Source of the DNA: Phyto melanocephala
Lineage: Eukaryota; Arthropoda; Insecta; Diptera; Rhinophoridae
DNA length: 64,000 nt
Direction: 5' to 3'
Assembly (NCBI GenBank): GCA_941918925.1
Contig: OW799237.1
Coordinates: 112,014,515-112,078,514, forward strand
The translations under genes were made by a program, and so were the position numbers. This document shows positions 11,960-24,724 of this stretch, one piece after another; position 1 is the first letter of the stretch, and each line of letters opens with the position of its first letter. The notes beneath the pieces were generated by a model. That model was given only the letters and a program-made list of their open reading frames with translations. It ran no database searches and was not told where the DNA came from.

Positions 11960-12595
11960 GAAAATAGAAAACAAAAAATAAAATAAATTATGCACATTTT
12001 CATTTTTTTTAATTTACTAGAATAATAATTAAATTTTAGGAGACATTTTCAAGTTTAATCTAAATGTTTTGAATTGTGAATTTTTTTAAAACACCTTAAA
12101 GTAAACTCGGACTTAGTACTTAAATGTTTAGCCTTAGGATATGCAATAAATTCTATTTCTTGAACACAATCATTTGGACGGTAAATGCAAATGTATTTTT
12201 ATTGTCTAAATAACAGAAGCTGTTTAAACGTTGTATTATATTTCATTATTTTCTTTTTAATTTTGGTTAACAAATAACCCGCTTTTATAAAGGATGGGCC
12301 TGTTGAAGTGTTTAAAATAAGAATATATAAGCAATACACGCTCAATATTCGTGACTTACTGAAAACCAGGTCTGAGTGTTACTATTTAAATGGGAAAATT
12401 TTTTAATATTATATTTAAATTTTAAATATTTTTAAGGAGTTGAGTTGCCTTTTATGTAAAGAAATTATTTTTAAATTAACAGCTGAATAACGTCACTGAT
12501 ACAGTGCTGTTGTCAGCTAATCATTTTCAAAAGCCCCTGTATGCACACGTTTATCGATGTTATTGCACCGTTGACTTTTATTTTGTTTTCTTCAT
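11960..12595. other. noncoding, probably intron upstream of the exon
   Basis: AT-rich with no coding signal. It contains the polypyrimidine tract and branch region serving the acceptor at 11951 on the minus strand. Confidence 0.5.
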
Positions 12596-12599
12596 ATAC

Positions 12600-13830
12600 A
12601 CTATAGTATAAATCCACCGATTCCGTATCTGACAATATCACTTGCTATTTGCTTTTCACCAAAAAATTCTGCGTGAATCTAGTTGTTTGTGCCAGCTTTC
12701 GTAAAGAAATGTTCCATGCCAATTTGAGATACAAGTGTGCAAATAGTTAAGAGTTCTTCGCTTTCTTCCTGAATTATATTTTGTAAAATATTTAAGAGCA
12801 TATTGTCCTCTTTTGCTCCATTCACTACTGGATGTAAGCATGGCGTTCAAAAAGTTTTGGATATTTGATGCAGTTACTTTGTTCCAGGATGTCCCAGATT
12901 AAAATTTGTTAGTTTTAACTTTAAAGATGTTCTCTTTTTGCCGAGCAAATGGGTGAGCAGTTACTTTTCGTATTATAATTAAATCAAGTTGATAAAATTT
13001 TAATCTAACGGCTGAATAAGTGCAGTGCAATTGGATGATGAATTCATTGCTATGATTGAACTGTCAATATCTTCCTCAATTGAGTGACAGACACTTTGCG
13101 TTATCTCAAAGCAAAACTGCAGTTTGCAGCAGAAAAATTTTGTTTTACTTAATGTAAAATGTTAACTTACATGGTAAACAAAAATCGTAGTGGAATCAAT
13201 GAAGTTATCCACGCATTGAAAATAAATGAAGTTATCCACGCATTGCTACTGAATTGGGATTATGGAAAAAAAAGCATTTCCAACAACCAAAAATTTTAAT
13301 TAATCTGTACCATTCGCATTTGATCAGGGCAATACAGTTATTCCATCTTTACTAACTTTTCTTCCGGGAGCCTTTTTCTCACTTCATGTGACAAAAGTGT
13401 GATTTAAAGATATTCCATAATATAAACCGGATTCGTTGACATTATAGATTTGATTAAGGCTCAACACATGGTCATCAAAGTAATTCTTAAACTCTTGCAC
13501 AAATGGCTCAATAAGATTAGGTTTCGAAGACTATATACCCCGGTAATTTTTAAAAATCGAATTCCATGTCGATGGTTTAATTTCTTAAGCCATCCATAGC
13601 TTTGACACCTGAATTGGTTTCGCAAATTTCGAAATGTAATTTACTGGCTTTTGATCGTAACATCTTTGCTGATATTGGAACATTCTTTTCTGTTTGTTTC
13701 AAAAACGAATCATATATCGGGGTTTCAGCTTTTTTTAATTTTCAACGTTTGCTAGGGCCAATTTTTATTCCGCAGTGGAACGAGAACTTATGCAATTTTT
13801 AATAAACGTAAATTGAATTTATGAAATTGA
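12600..13830 (-). mobile_element. Tigger/pogo (CENP-B-type) transposase relic
   Basis: Read on the minus strand from 13830 down, broken frames give the landmarks in the right order. First comes a helix-turn-helix part with PISAKMLRSKA and a HGI..LK segment. Then QIYNVNESGLYYG (the IYNADETGL block with the first catalytic acid changed from Asp to Asn), SEKKAPGRKVSKDGITVLP and KFLVVGNA. Last is a C-terminal piece WNKVTASNIQNFLNAM (about 12840-12890). Several stops (for example after FVT and after VLP) and frameshifts make it inactive. The family uses a DDE/D catalytic core and TA targets. No terminal inverted repeats could be placed confidently. Confidence 0.75.
13198..13250. repeat. 27-bp tandem duplication
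   Basis: AATGAAGTTATCCACGCATTG occurs twice with a 27-base period inside the Tigger relic. Confidence 0.8.
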
Positions 13831-13944
13831 ACGTTTGACAGTTTTTAAATCTATAATTTTTAAGTCATCGTTAGCTTAAAAACATGTTGAAGTTCTCTCT
13901 TATTAAAATATGTACTTATGTATGTATTATGTTTGTTTGTTTGT

Positions 13945-14079
13945 TTGTTTACTCAAAAGTATTGACTTGTATTTACTAAACTTTACTGGATTACGTTCGG
14001 TTACACAAAATTTTCCATATACTAAAACGTAAACAATCCAGTAAAATACAGTAAAATATAGTAAAATTTTCAAGTAAAC
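13945..14079. repeat. foldback element with about 45-bp inverted arms
   Basis: GTTTACTCAAAAGT..TTTACTGGATTACGTT on the left pairs with AACGTAAACAATCCAGTAAA..TTTTCAAGTAAAC on the right. The arms are imperfect, contain repeated GTAAAATA units on the right, and enclose a loop of about 45 bases. It is noncoding and probably a small MITE. Confidence 0.6.
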
Positions 14080-14084
14080 GAACG

Positions 14085-15550
14085 AACCCTATTTATTACA
14101 CAAACAACGACATAAATAAACTGATAAAATAAAGCATCAAAATCACCAAAAAAATATGTACGAAAATACGGGGATTCCCCTTATTTTTGCTTATGTTGAT
14201 TGTAAACATTACAAACTATATATTTACAAAGATATGTATGTAGATATTTCTGATAAAATTTAAGTTAATAAAAGGATATGGTCACGAAAATTGAACGCTG
14301 CAGCTGCAATGTTAAAAATTCACTCGTCGCAATAGTCAGGCCGTCGCGGTAAAGGGTAGTCATGAGGTAGTGTGCACTGTATGTTAGTAAATATTGATTG
14401 ATTTAAATTGGTTTGACATTGTTTGACATTGACATGTAATAAACTGTTGTGGATCTCAAATTTAACAAAATTTATGAACAAGTATCGTAAGTCTTAACAC
14501 AAAAGCCGCGTACATCAAAGGTTAAAAAAATTTCATTTAGCGTTTTGCGTAAATGACGTTTAAAATCCTTTATGCCAAACGGCTAGATATTTTATACTTC
14601 AGGTAGATTTATATTCAAAAATGTTCACTAAAAATTATTCTACCATGATCGGTTTAAAAGAAGCCTTTATACCGTAAAGACACCAAATTCAATTTATAGC
14701 CATTAAAGAACTCTATTAATTAAAAATCATCAGTGAATTGAAAATAAAAAAAAATAATTATTCTGTTCATAACAATATTGTGTACTTAGAACAAAAATCG
14801 GAAAAAATAAAAACAAATAAAAATATTTCGGACACTAACACTTTGACATCTGCAACCTGCAGAAAGAAAAAAAAACAATAACTTTGAATGAGTTTTCTCC
14901 ACTTCTTTGATTGTCTTTTCAAACAAATATTTTCAATAAGCAAATATATTTGCATTTATATTCAAAATAAACTTCAATTAAAAGACATTCACAAAATTGT
15001 AAATTGCAGGAACCAATTTAAGCTGCAATAAATTTTTATTACTTATTCTTGATAGAAATATGGCAAAGACACAAACAATAAAATATATAAATAATCTTTT
15101 ATTGTTTTCGGAAAATCTTTTATTTATTTAAGAGACAATGTTCTCTGTTTTTGGTTATGTATTCACAAACAAACATACAAATGTTATTTCATAATCAAAT
15201 TAAGCTTTTCTTTTATAAAAAATAAATAAAATACTAATTTCTCTGCCATTTCGACATCCTAAAAGTAGGCCATATTTTTTAATATAATAGAAAAAACAAA
15301 TATATGAACAACACAAACAACACCAAAAATATTCTACTATTAAATTGGATAAAGATAAAATTTTAATACCCTTCAATTACATATGAATTGCATATATGTA
15401 CTTGTAACACTTACCTACAAGCAACAACTATTAAATTTGTTGTTGTAAAAGGCAAGTAGTATGTTTTCTTATGCCAGATTCAACTTGAAATTGTCAAAAA
15501 AAAAAAAAAAAAATAAAAATAAGAACATATTATTCAAAACGTTTTTAAAA
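14085..15550. other. AT-rich noncoding stretch
   Basis: No gene or recognisable element. It includes an A-run near 15480-15500. Confidence 0.55.
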
Positions 15551-15554
15551 ATAA

Positions 15555-16010
15555 TTTCAGGCATATGGGCATTACGGTTGTCCAATTTTTTTAGCACTGC
15601 CGTAGGACATGAGTATCACGAACGATGTTGGCCTTCACGTGTTGCTGGTTAAACAGAATAAATCAGTAACTTTACGTAGCCCCACAGGAATGAGGTATCA
15701 AATTTTTAGTTATATAAATTAATGGTCGGAGTTGCCATATCGCACGTAGCGTCATCCTGTTGAAAACACATCTTGCTCGGATCTATATCATCGATATTAT
15801 AACACAAAATCATGGTGGGCCAACGATTTCTATTGATCTTAACGGGAGCTCAGAATTAATTTTTTAAGAAATAAGATTCTTAGATGCCATCAGCGTATAA
15901 ATAGCACCAAACGGTGCATTTTTCTGGACAAAATGGAGCCTGTAGGGTCTGTTGTGAATTGGTCTCCCCCTCATGCGACAATTTTGTTTATTTGCGAATT
16001 GATGACTAAT
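15555..16010 (-). mobile_element. mariner transposase relic (middle to C-terminal)
   Basis: Minus-strand broken frames give NKQNCRM near 15980, then a stretch corresponding to the ALHAGGIIG segment, then FQQDDATCD-MATPTI near 15745 (the WFQQDGATCH block, second catalytic Asp conserved), CGATL..IYS for LWGYVKSLIYS, and PATRE. Stops and frameshifts are present throughout. It aligns closely with the relic at 19.96-20.88 kb, and supplies the uninterrupted sequence across that relic's nested insertion. Confidence 0.7.
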
Positions 16011-16014
16011 TTTT

Positions 16015-17583
16015 GATGATAGTCATAAAGTCATCATAAATAAAAGTGAGAGTAGTATAACAGTTCGTTGGACAATTAACCCTTTCGTAAAATCAAATCG
16101 CCGAAACGAGAGAGCCGAATTTGTAAACAGTGCAGACTTTATTCTCATACCGTATTGCATCCACGAAAATGTTTTTAAATCGTTTCCATACGAAGGCACA
16201 ACAATGTACATATGCCTTCCATACTGCTTATTATTTCAGCAGTTAAAAGAAGAGAACAAATTTACTTCAACAATAATTTTTTTTTAATTTTCCTTTAGTT
16301 ACTGCTAGCTTTGTCAGCAGTAAAGGGAAGGCGTAACTAAGCTATTTCCGGTAGGTATGAAAGTAGTGCTTACTTATTGCAAAAAAAGAGACCCATAAAG
16401 TGGGACATCGCATATAGAAATCTTGCCTTCTAGAAGCGCTCTTAAAAGCAGGTTAGCACTTAGTAAGCAATACCAGAAGCGCTTTTTGGAAATAAAGAGT
16501 TTATGTTGCAAGTACATGACGTAGAAATATCTCATGTTGTAATAGATTTTTAAAAAAAAAATTGGCACGATTTTGTTAAACTATTTGTTTGTCCATATAA
16601 ATACCAACCAAATAAGGCAGAATCATGTCGCAACATCCGGCTTCAATCACTATTTGACCAGCTTTATTTTTAAGGAGGTATGGAGTAAACTTTCTTGGTG
16701 CTAAAAATTTATAGATGCATTTGGCTTTTGACAATCACACATGCAGCAAAGAAAAAACGTATCCATTTGTTAATGCCCAATTTAACAAAGTTTATTCAGT
16801 GCATGCTGATAAGATCTCAGTTCTTGTGTAAAATGCAATTTTTAAAAACATTGAAATGCAGATCTTTTTGACTTCTTTATACATATTTCTAAACAACAGT
16901 ACTGAAATTAATTTTTTCTTCATTAATAATTTCGTAGACATCCGTAGAGCATGCTAAACATTTTCAATAAATTTCTTTTATTCTTTTCTTGTACACTTGA
17001 TAACTCAGGATTATAAGAAAATCTCAATGAAATTTCAATAAAAACATAAAATAATGATGCTTAAATGCGATGTGTTATAGCAATCAGTATGTATTTTCAT
17101 TTATATTAATATTGAATGGAAAATAAAGCATACTTTTAGGATTACTCATAAATTGAATGACACACAGCCACATACTTAAATAAAGAAAACAAACAAGCAA
17201 ATCTACATTCTAAAATACTGAAAATAAAATCCAAACCTAAAAACACATTAATTTAAGTGTTTGATTATGTTTGTCATAGTATTTGGGTTTGTGTGTAGGA
17301 ATGGGCATGATGTTTTTGTACGAGGATCAACTTTAAGGTTATTCGATAGAATAACACTGTATAAAATGAGTATTTTATAACTTGTGTGGGTATTATTCAA
17401 TTAAATGTTTTCAATGATTTATATTTGTAGTCAGTGTTTTGATGTGCTTTTAAAAGTAACATGGGAATGTCATCTTACGTGAAACTTATTTGTGGCTCAT
17501 TTGAACTTTAAAACCATTTAAAAAAGTGTCACTTTTGAGTACTGTACTGTGTACAGTTTAATAAATTTTTCTGCACAGGAGAG
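16015..17583. other. noncoding stretch
   Basis: No gene recognised. The 60-65 codon open frames here have no family resemblance or splice context. Confidence 0.5.
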
Positions 17584-17585
17584 TG

Positions 17586-18545
17586 TAAAAGGGTTTATAT
17601 AAGTTTTTGAAACTCGTTTGTAATTTCATTTACGGCCTTGTAAAGTATAGATAGAAAAGTCGATCTAGCTATGTCCGTCTGTGTTAGCGTTGAAATCACC
17701 TTTTTCAGGCTCCATAGATCTTATGGACTTATATGTAATATCAATTTATCTGAAATGCTTTTCAACATTTTGGTAATGATATTCACTACAATTGCCCCAT
17801 AACTTTCCAAAATATGTGCAAGTAAACGCCACCGCCTCTGTTTCTTCGCATATTTTAACTATAAAAATTAATATTTTTCATCCCTTAATTATGCCTCTCA
17901 GGATATTACTAAAAAAATTTAGATAAATCGGCCATTAATCGGAAAAGTTATAGGCAAAAATTGTTTAAAAAAAATATATGTTTCTTATATATAAATCAAG
18001 TTTCGAAGGTCCTTAACAATTTTTGGACACAATAGCGACACCAAATTACAAGAAATAGTTTCGAAAATTTTATTACTAACCGGTTTGAAACCAACTAAGA
18101 TAAAAGCATCAGCTTACAGCTGCTTTTGTGTTTTTCCTAAATTTTTAAAACGAAAATCAATTTTTTTAGCTTCTAAAAATTAACCCTCAATATTGGTTTT
18201 AAATAAAAGGGCTTGACCAGAAGCATGCAGTTAACTAGGAAAAAGTTAAAATCCAAGATGGCGTTCTTAATAAAATGGCGGATATATTGGTCAAATACAG
18301 AAATTACAACTTTGAGGGCTTATCCTGTCGTACAATTATTTTTTTTTACCCCATTATTATGGGTAAAAAATGAAAGGTCTTGGCTAGCAGAATAAAAAAT
18401 TCAATATCAACCATGGCGTCGAAAATAATAAAGCAAAATGGCGTATAATATTGAATATGTAATCTAGGCTAGACGCTTTTTAGTTTAAATATTGTCCCCA
18501 CCCACCACTATTTATTAAGATCGATGCAAAATGCTCTCCCTATGA
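17586..18545 (+). repeat. DINE/Helentron-like element, copy 2 (3' end lost)
   Basis: It starts with GGGTTTATATAAG and 'GTCGATCTAGCTATGTCCGTCTG', and carries the shared blocks 'ATCGGCCATTAATCGG', 'CTAAAAATTAACCCTCAATATTGGTTTTA', 'GGGCTTGACCAGAAG' and two 'CAAGATGGCG/CATGGCGTCG' modules in the order seen in the other plus-oriented copies. The terminal hairpin is not recognisable. Confidence 0.6.
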
Positions 18546-18549
18546 TGCG

Positions 18550-19750
18550 CTTCACTTTTGAAGAGGGTATTTCAAATTGGCTTGAATCGTTCTTGACCTC
18601 CAAAGATGAGCAGTTCTTTTGAAGCGTAATCCATATGTTGCCACAAAGATGGGAAAAGGTTATAGCCAACAATGGCCACTACTTTGAATGAATTTTTATT
18701 GTACGAATGTCTTAAATAAGAGTTAAAAATTCGAAAACAAAAAAAAATTAATTTATACACCCAATGTATAAAATTTTGTAAATCTTTAATATTATTATTG
18801 CTATTGTGCTTTACGCCTTGTGCCTACATAAATGTATGCATGAGTATATGTGTGTTTAGTACACATGTATGTATAATCGACTTGCCTGCAAAAGGGTCTA
18901 AGTATTTTTCTTTAATAAATTTTTTGGAGAGAGAAATTTTCATTTTTTTCTTTGTTTTTATATGAACCTTTGTGATAACGTCGCAATCATTAGAAAAAAA
19001 TTTTTGGGAATTGTAATTGGAAAAAAAGGACAAAAATTCCATTTAGGTCTTTTTGCCGGCAAGTCGATGCGACATATAATTGTATGGGAATTTGTGCCAA
19101 TAACGAGTTTGAAATTGATCCATTTATTTACAGACGTACTCAATACACTAAAGACAGTCTATTGTCGTACATTAACATATAATAAAAATATATTTCATTT
19201 ATATGTGTCATTTATGGTATTTGCAAATGTAATGAGATTGACAGGATATTAAAAATGAAATAAAACTGTGATAAAGAAAAACAAAACACTCTCAATAGAG
19301 AGATTATTAAGATTTTACAATAAAAAAAAATAAAATATATGAAACAGTTGTTTGTTTTGTGGAATATTTGAACCCAAGTGCTTCTTGTAATACAATTTAG
19401 TATTCACAATTGTGGGAATTTCAAATTTATGTAATTATAATAAGAGCTTTTAAAATGAATAAATAACCTTTTGTTTAAATCCTTTTAAATGTTAATAATA
19501 AAAACCATAAAAACCAAATTTACTTTATCCTAGAAAATTTTATTTCAAAGATAAGTAAGATTTTGACTTTCATTTGGAGCAGTTAACCGCATCTTTTCGG
19601 TAATGCTCCCTAAAAGTATGCTAAAATTTGTGTAATATTTAAAATTACATTTTTGTTGTTGTTGCTTGTTGGCTTAATCTAAGGAGTGCGCACGAATAAA
19701 ATGAAGTCTTTATGAAACTTTTATATATTTTATTGTGAAACATGTTATAA
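18550..19750. other. AT-rich noncoding stretch
   Basis: No supported gene. Overlapping open frames of 61-96 codons on both strands at 18824-19252 show no family features. Confidence 0.5.
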
Positions 19751-19754
19751 TACA

Positions 19755-20880
19755 GGGTATTTTCTTAAGCCCGATAGAATCGTAAGGAATTAAACAAAAC
19801 AGTTAATTTTAATAAAAAAAAATATATACATTTTTTATTCGAATCATCAATATATGGCTTTAAAATTTTAATTTGATTTGGAGCAAAAGGTCATTGCGTT
19901 TTGTCTTGGTAAATTGTATTTTGCACATAAAATTTTTGGCCGCTTTTTCGAGCACTACTCGCAATATGGCATGGACTCAAGTGTGATGGCCTTTCAGATC
20001 ATCAAGCAATCAATAATATAGCACGAACAATACAAACTATGATGACTTCCAAGCCTTCCGTTTTTGCTGGTTTATCAACAGAAATCAGTGACTTATTTGC
20101 CCTCATAGAAAATAATCTCGGCGAGTCCAATCGCACGTTCATTTTGATTTAAAAAATTAATGGTTTTGGCAACCATATGGCACATAGTGCCATCCTTTTA
20201 AAACCACATTTCGCCTAGTTAAATGTCATCCATATCTTCAAATAAAAAATCATTGCTCGGCAACATCCTCCATTGACCTTAACCCGGGGTCTCCACGTCA
20301 AATTTGATTGCGTCCATAGAGATTGCGACGTGTAGACCGCAAATTGCTATATGTAGCAATTTATAGCGCAATCATTGCTCTGCCGATTGCTGGAGCAATT
20401 ATTGCTGCAATAAGCTGTCCAAATCGTTTAATTTTCTTTGAATTTTCTGTTTTTCTTTGCAGAAACAAAGGAAAATTAAAATAATTTTACCTGATAATAA
20501 TTTGGGGTGAGGTATTCCAAAACAACGTTGAAAAAAAAAATTAAATTTTATAAATAAATTATTTGTGTCGTGTTCTCCACCCAATGAAAATAGACATGCT
20601 TTAGCAATAAAATGCTGTTATTCTGGCGACGTTTTTGCTTATGCTTAGCAATGACAATTGCTACGTGGAGACCCAGGGTAAGGCGAGCTCTGGCTTCATG
20701 TTTGAAGAAACAAGATCCGATGATGCCACAAGCGTGTAAATCGCACCTGGATGTAATGAATTCTGTAGCGTCTGTTGTGGATTAGTTTCATCCCATATGC
20801 GGCAATTTTGTGTATTTACGTATCAACGTCGGGTCGATTCGGTGGCTGATTTCCCAAGTAAACTTGAAGAATTTTGTAGC
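19755..20880 (-). mobile_element. mariner transposase relic split by a nested element
   Basis: Minus-strand pieces in order: a pre-catalytic segment with STTDATEFI..CDLHACGIIGSCFF near 20700-20830, then after the nested insertion VNGG..RAMI..FLKIW, an altered QQDGA/CHMVA region near 20170-20220, and SVDKPAKTEGLEV near 20050 (the VYADKPATIE block). Frames are broken by stops and shifts. The nested element occupies 20283-20678, and the relic at 15.6 kb shows the same join uninterrupted. Outer ends are approximate. Confidence 0.7.
20283..20678. mobile_element. Harbinger-like MITE nested in mariner
   Basis: The ends are CCCGGGGTCTCCACGT and, inverted, CCCTGGGTCTCCACGT (14-15 of 16 alike), flanked on both sides by TAA (20280-20282 and 20679-20681), the 3-bp target type of PIF/Harbinger. 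The interior is noncoding and rich in ATTGC/GCAAT motifs that are partly self-complementary. Removing it and one TAA restores the mariner reading CCTTAAGGCGAGCTC, comparable with 15840-15850. Confidence 0.75.
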
Positions 20881-20884
20881 GTTG

Positions 20885-22320
20885 TGTGAGCCTTAATATT
20901 GAAGATTAATATTGAAGAATACAGTACAACATGCTATTGAAAAGACAAACTTTTCATAAATTCGAGTGGGCTTAAAAAATACTCTTCATATGGGTTAAAC
21001 CATCACTGTTTCCGAATTTGCCAAATTTAGGCAGGTTTAAAATGTAGCTCGTATGTATCGTATACTCCTGAATACAAAAAAGTCCCACTTTGAAATTTGT
21101 TACGACTAAAGAGAAGGAAACCGTTTTTAAACATCTTTTTTTAATTTGTCGCTCCCGACTTATAGGTATAAACATGACCTTTGACCTTTTCAAGAAAAAA
21201 ATGATGTTACATATCAAATCAAAGGCTATCTTATAAACTTTCAAATACGACCATTCTTAACGTAACTATAGCACTTCTCCAAAAAATGACAATTAAGTCA
21301 CAACAACTTTGTACATTTTGATGGTTTTTCTTGATTTTCGAGACCTCATATTTTATGATCCCGATGAGTCAGTGACCTCAAATCTCGAACTTTTCTATTA
21401 TGATTCACTGTATTTATACGAAAAATCACCAAATTTGAAGAAGGTAAGGTACACACCACCTCTTCGTACAAATTGGCATGAAATAACCCATATGTAAAAA
21501 TCGAATACTTCTAACAAACTGGCTCACTAAAATTTAATTTTTGTAAAAGAAAGGCATTTCAAAGCTCACAAAATTTAAAAAAAAATTATTAGCAATTGCT
21601 AAAATTTAATTTCAATCTGATGATAAGAACATAGAAATCTATTTTTTCGTACACACTCCTAAAAACTAAATTAATTTTGAGCACATAAACCATTTACTTA
21701 GCCACTTACTCACTGTCAAAATATCCTTCTTTAATAATATTTTTTAATATTTAATGTTATTTTTTTTTTTTAGTAAAAACATTACACACTTTCAGTTAAG
21801 GGTAGGAAAAAAAATCTTTTATATTTTGACAATTATTTTGGGGTCTTATTGTTAGTTTTTTAACCCAACAATTAAAATAAATAATTTTTTTTTTTATTAT
21901 TGCACTTTAATTATCTTAATATTTTAAGTGGATGGTTAAGGAGGAGAGAAATTCTACAGAAATCTTGAAATGATTTTAAGCAAAATAATTGTAGCTAAAT
22001 GTAATGGGATATTTTTTTTTAAATTATAAAATCAAATTAAAACATGAAATAATGAGCAAAAAAATCTTCAAATCGTCAAGTAGGGAATGTTAAGAATTCA
22101 AATGAGAAAACAGTAACATTAACATTTCCATACAACTGGCAACATAAAGAAATAGCGCTAGCTGCACAAAGGCGAACGCAACAACCACATTCAACAAATA
22201 GTAATTTTACTTCCAGACAAGATATAAAAGTCTTTTGTTTAAGACTTTTTTTAGCAAAAACTGTTTTATAAGCATTAATACCTGAACAAATTGCAACTGT
22301 CAAAATTCAGCCTCAAACAT
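20885..22320. other. noncoding stretch
   Basis: AT-rich. No gene or element recognised; open frames of 62-90 codons have no family resemblance. Confidence 0.5.
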
Positions 22321-22329
22321 GAAGCCCAC

Positions 22330-22650
22330 AATTAAATCAACGGTTGATGATTAACTTCTTTTGGTCTGAGCTGAAAGATATCGACACCAACGATATAATT
22401 TTAAACAAGACGACGTTACGTATCAAACCGCTAATGTCACATTGGACATTCTAAAGAAGCGATTTAAGAGTACGCTTTTCTTATGCGGAGCTGATGTAAA
22501 CTGACCACTAGGATCAGGTGATTTGACCCCGTTTGGCTTTACTTGTGGGGTTTTCTTATGCGAAGAAGCCACAAATAACAGGGGCCCTCCAAAAAAACAC
22601 AACATCGTTACACATATGAGTTATATTCAAGGTCACGGGTTTTGGACAAC
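22330..22650 (+). mobile_element. mariner transposase relic
   Basis: The plus strand gives RLMINFFWSELKDIDTNDI, a damaged QQDDVTYQTAN, TLDILKKRFKST and, near 22500-22540, ADVN-PLGSGDLTPFGF followed by VFLCEEA. This is the mariner middle-to-C-terminal order, with the DLTPxDF block of the last catalytic acid partly kept (Asp of LTPLD replaced). Shifts and stops occur. Inactive. Confidence 0.7.
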
Positions 22651-22743
22651 CAATTTAATTATACCAACGTTTTGACGTTAACCATTCGATTGAAAATGAC
22701 TGGATAAAAGCGCTGCATGAACACAGAAAAACTGTGTTTGAAG

Positions 22744-23363
22744 CAGATACCTGCACCGAATAGTTTTGTCGGCGGCGGCTCAAAATCGGCTGAACTGAGG
22801 TCAATATGAATATTTTTATATGAGTTTGTTTATACTTTTTTTAATGTTTTTTTAATAACTTAGGTGCTTCTAAAATAAATACTTAAATTTTTACTGCAAA
22901 ACCTTTAAATTATTTGTTAGATCCATGAAATTTTTTTCATTATATTAAATTATTTAAAATTTTTTTAGTATTTATTCAACAGTTTTTTGATTTCAATATA
23001 TTATTTTCACATTCACTTAACTCTAAAACTTCGTCAGATTCCAAATCTGAATCACGAGAATTTTAAAATTTCAAAAATTTTGTTCTTTTAGAACTTTTCA
23101 TAGTTTTTTTTTTGCTTTTCCCCCGAAAAAATACGTTAAAAAGAAAATATCCAAACGGAAAGTTACCACACTCGTACAAAAAAAAAATGGTGCTGCCAAC
23201 TTATAAATTATGAAAGATGATAGAAAGGAGAAAACATGGAAATAACTATTGTTGTGATCGGCGGCTAAAAGCCGACGTAAGTCGATACATTTACGGCGGC
23301 GGCTGCAAAATATTATCGGCAGCTCGGCTTAGTCGACTTCAGACGCCATGGTGCAGGTCTCTG
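22744..23363. mobile_element. hAT-like non-autonomous element
   Basis: The termini are CAGATACCTGCACC and, inverted, CAGAGACCTGCACC. An exact 8-bp duplication GTTTGAAG flanks them (22736-22743 and 23364-23371). An 8-bp duplication with CAG-type ends is the hAT signature. Both sub-terminal regions are unusually GC-rich for this window, with CGGCGGCGGCT motifs, while the middle is AT-rich and noncoding. Confidence 0.85.
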
Positions 23364-24004
23364 GTTTGAAGACGCTCAATTTATTTGTTATTTTGTGTAT
23401 TACACTATGTTTGTTATGTTTGTTGCCGACAAGTGAACAATTGTGAACACTACAAAAAACACTACTAGCAAAAAAGTTTGATGATAAATAATTTGAACAC
23501 GAACGACCGCATGTGTAAACAAGAACAGGTTGAACACAAACAATAGTTCGAGCATATTGAAGAACTCCTTATGAAACAAACAGGGGAAACCCCCAAAACC
23601 TTTAGCGCATGTTTAAAGGCTTTATTAGTCTTTACTTTCTTTGGTCGTTCTGTGCTGTTCAGTTGTTTAGCTTTGGTGGTTACTTCTTCTGTAAAACTTA
23701 TCTGATTTACTTTGCAAGGCACCCATACAGAAAAAAATAAATTTTTAGTGTCAAACTTTATCTATAAACAAAGAGACCCTCTCTGATGCAACCACCTTTA
23801 AAATAAGGGCACCTAATTAACACTTGTTATTCTCATTGATGGCCGTCACTTCACGATGAATTCTATTTTCTACATATTTGTCCGCAAGAGAACATAACGA
23901 AAAAGCATCAACAAACAACGCATACAGATCTACAATTGAGCAGAAACAAAAGAGCTGATTCATAACAGCACAGAACGTACAAACTAATTATGCCTAAACG
24001 CAAA

Positions 24005-24157
24005 ACGTATTAAAATTTTCTGTTCGAGCAAGGCCTTGTGTTCATGAATACTTAAATAATTTCATTGAACACCAAAAAGAATTCATTGTCAGCTAATTTG
24101 TTTTCGAAGTTCGTTATTTGATCAAAGTTCGTTGTTTGCTCATGGACACAAGAACAT
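24005..24157. repeat. dispersed repeat, left half (shared with 59.5 kb)
   Basis: 'CCTTGTGTTCATGAATAC', 'AGAATTCATTGT' and 'CATGGACACAAGAACAT' recur in inverted orientation at 59530-59640. The match resumes after the element at 24158-24720 (ATGATCATT..ATCA against GGTCATTGTTTGAT). Confidence 0.55.
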
Positions 24158-24720
24158 CCCAGCAAAAAAACACATTACAAAATCATGAGTTGAAAGTATT
24201 AAAAACAGTTCTTCATTACTAACAATTTGGCATCTAAATCCATTAGTTAAACACGGCGATGTTATTGGAGGCAAGTACTTACCACCCTCGCTTACAAAGA
24301 GGGTGTCCTAAAAGTACATATTACGGTTGCTTATAAATAGGAATTTAAATAAGTACTTACTTTTATAACAATATATAAGTACTTGATTTTAATAGCCTAA
24401 ATAACTGCGATACGTTAATTTGAAATTAAAAAATCATTGGAAATCTAAAAGTCAACACTTTGTTAATGAAATTCTTTGCCGCTGTTGTCAAAATAATTAT
24501 TACTTACCCCCTAAGTGTGCTAAACTAAATGAGAATTGTAAAAAGTTATGTATTTGAATGGCTTCTAGCAAACTTCGCAACAAGAAATTGTATTGTGTGT
24601 GTATGTTAGCAAAATATTAAGTCATTACTTATATACTTCTTAGTAAGACAGACGATATTTAATAGTCATTGAAAAGTATATTGTTTAGTAAGAGCAAGTC
24701 ATTACCTAGTTTTGCCTGGG
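24158..24720 (+). mobile_element. CCCAGCAAAA-type MITE, copy A
   Basis: The ends are CCCAGCAAAAAAACAC and, inverted, CCCAGGCAAAACTAG. The interior carries about 39-bp tandem units (AAGTACTTAC..CTCGCTTACAAA-GGG) and matches copy B at 40133-41012 in reverse orientation. The target is readable from the uninterrupted paralogue at 59.5 kb; an AT dinucleotide may be the duplication. Noncoding. Confidence 0.7.
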
Positions 24721-24724
24721 ATGA

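Noticed and set aside
18824..19252. Nested open frames of 61-96 codons on both strands
   Set aside because: They are mutually overlapping, with no family motif and no splice or promoter context.
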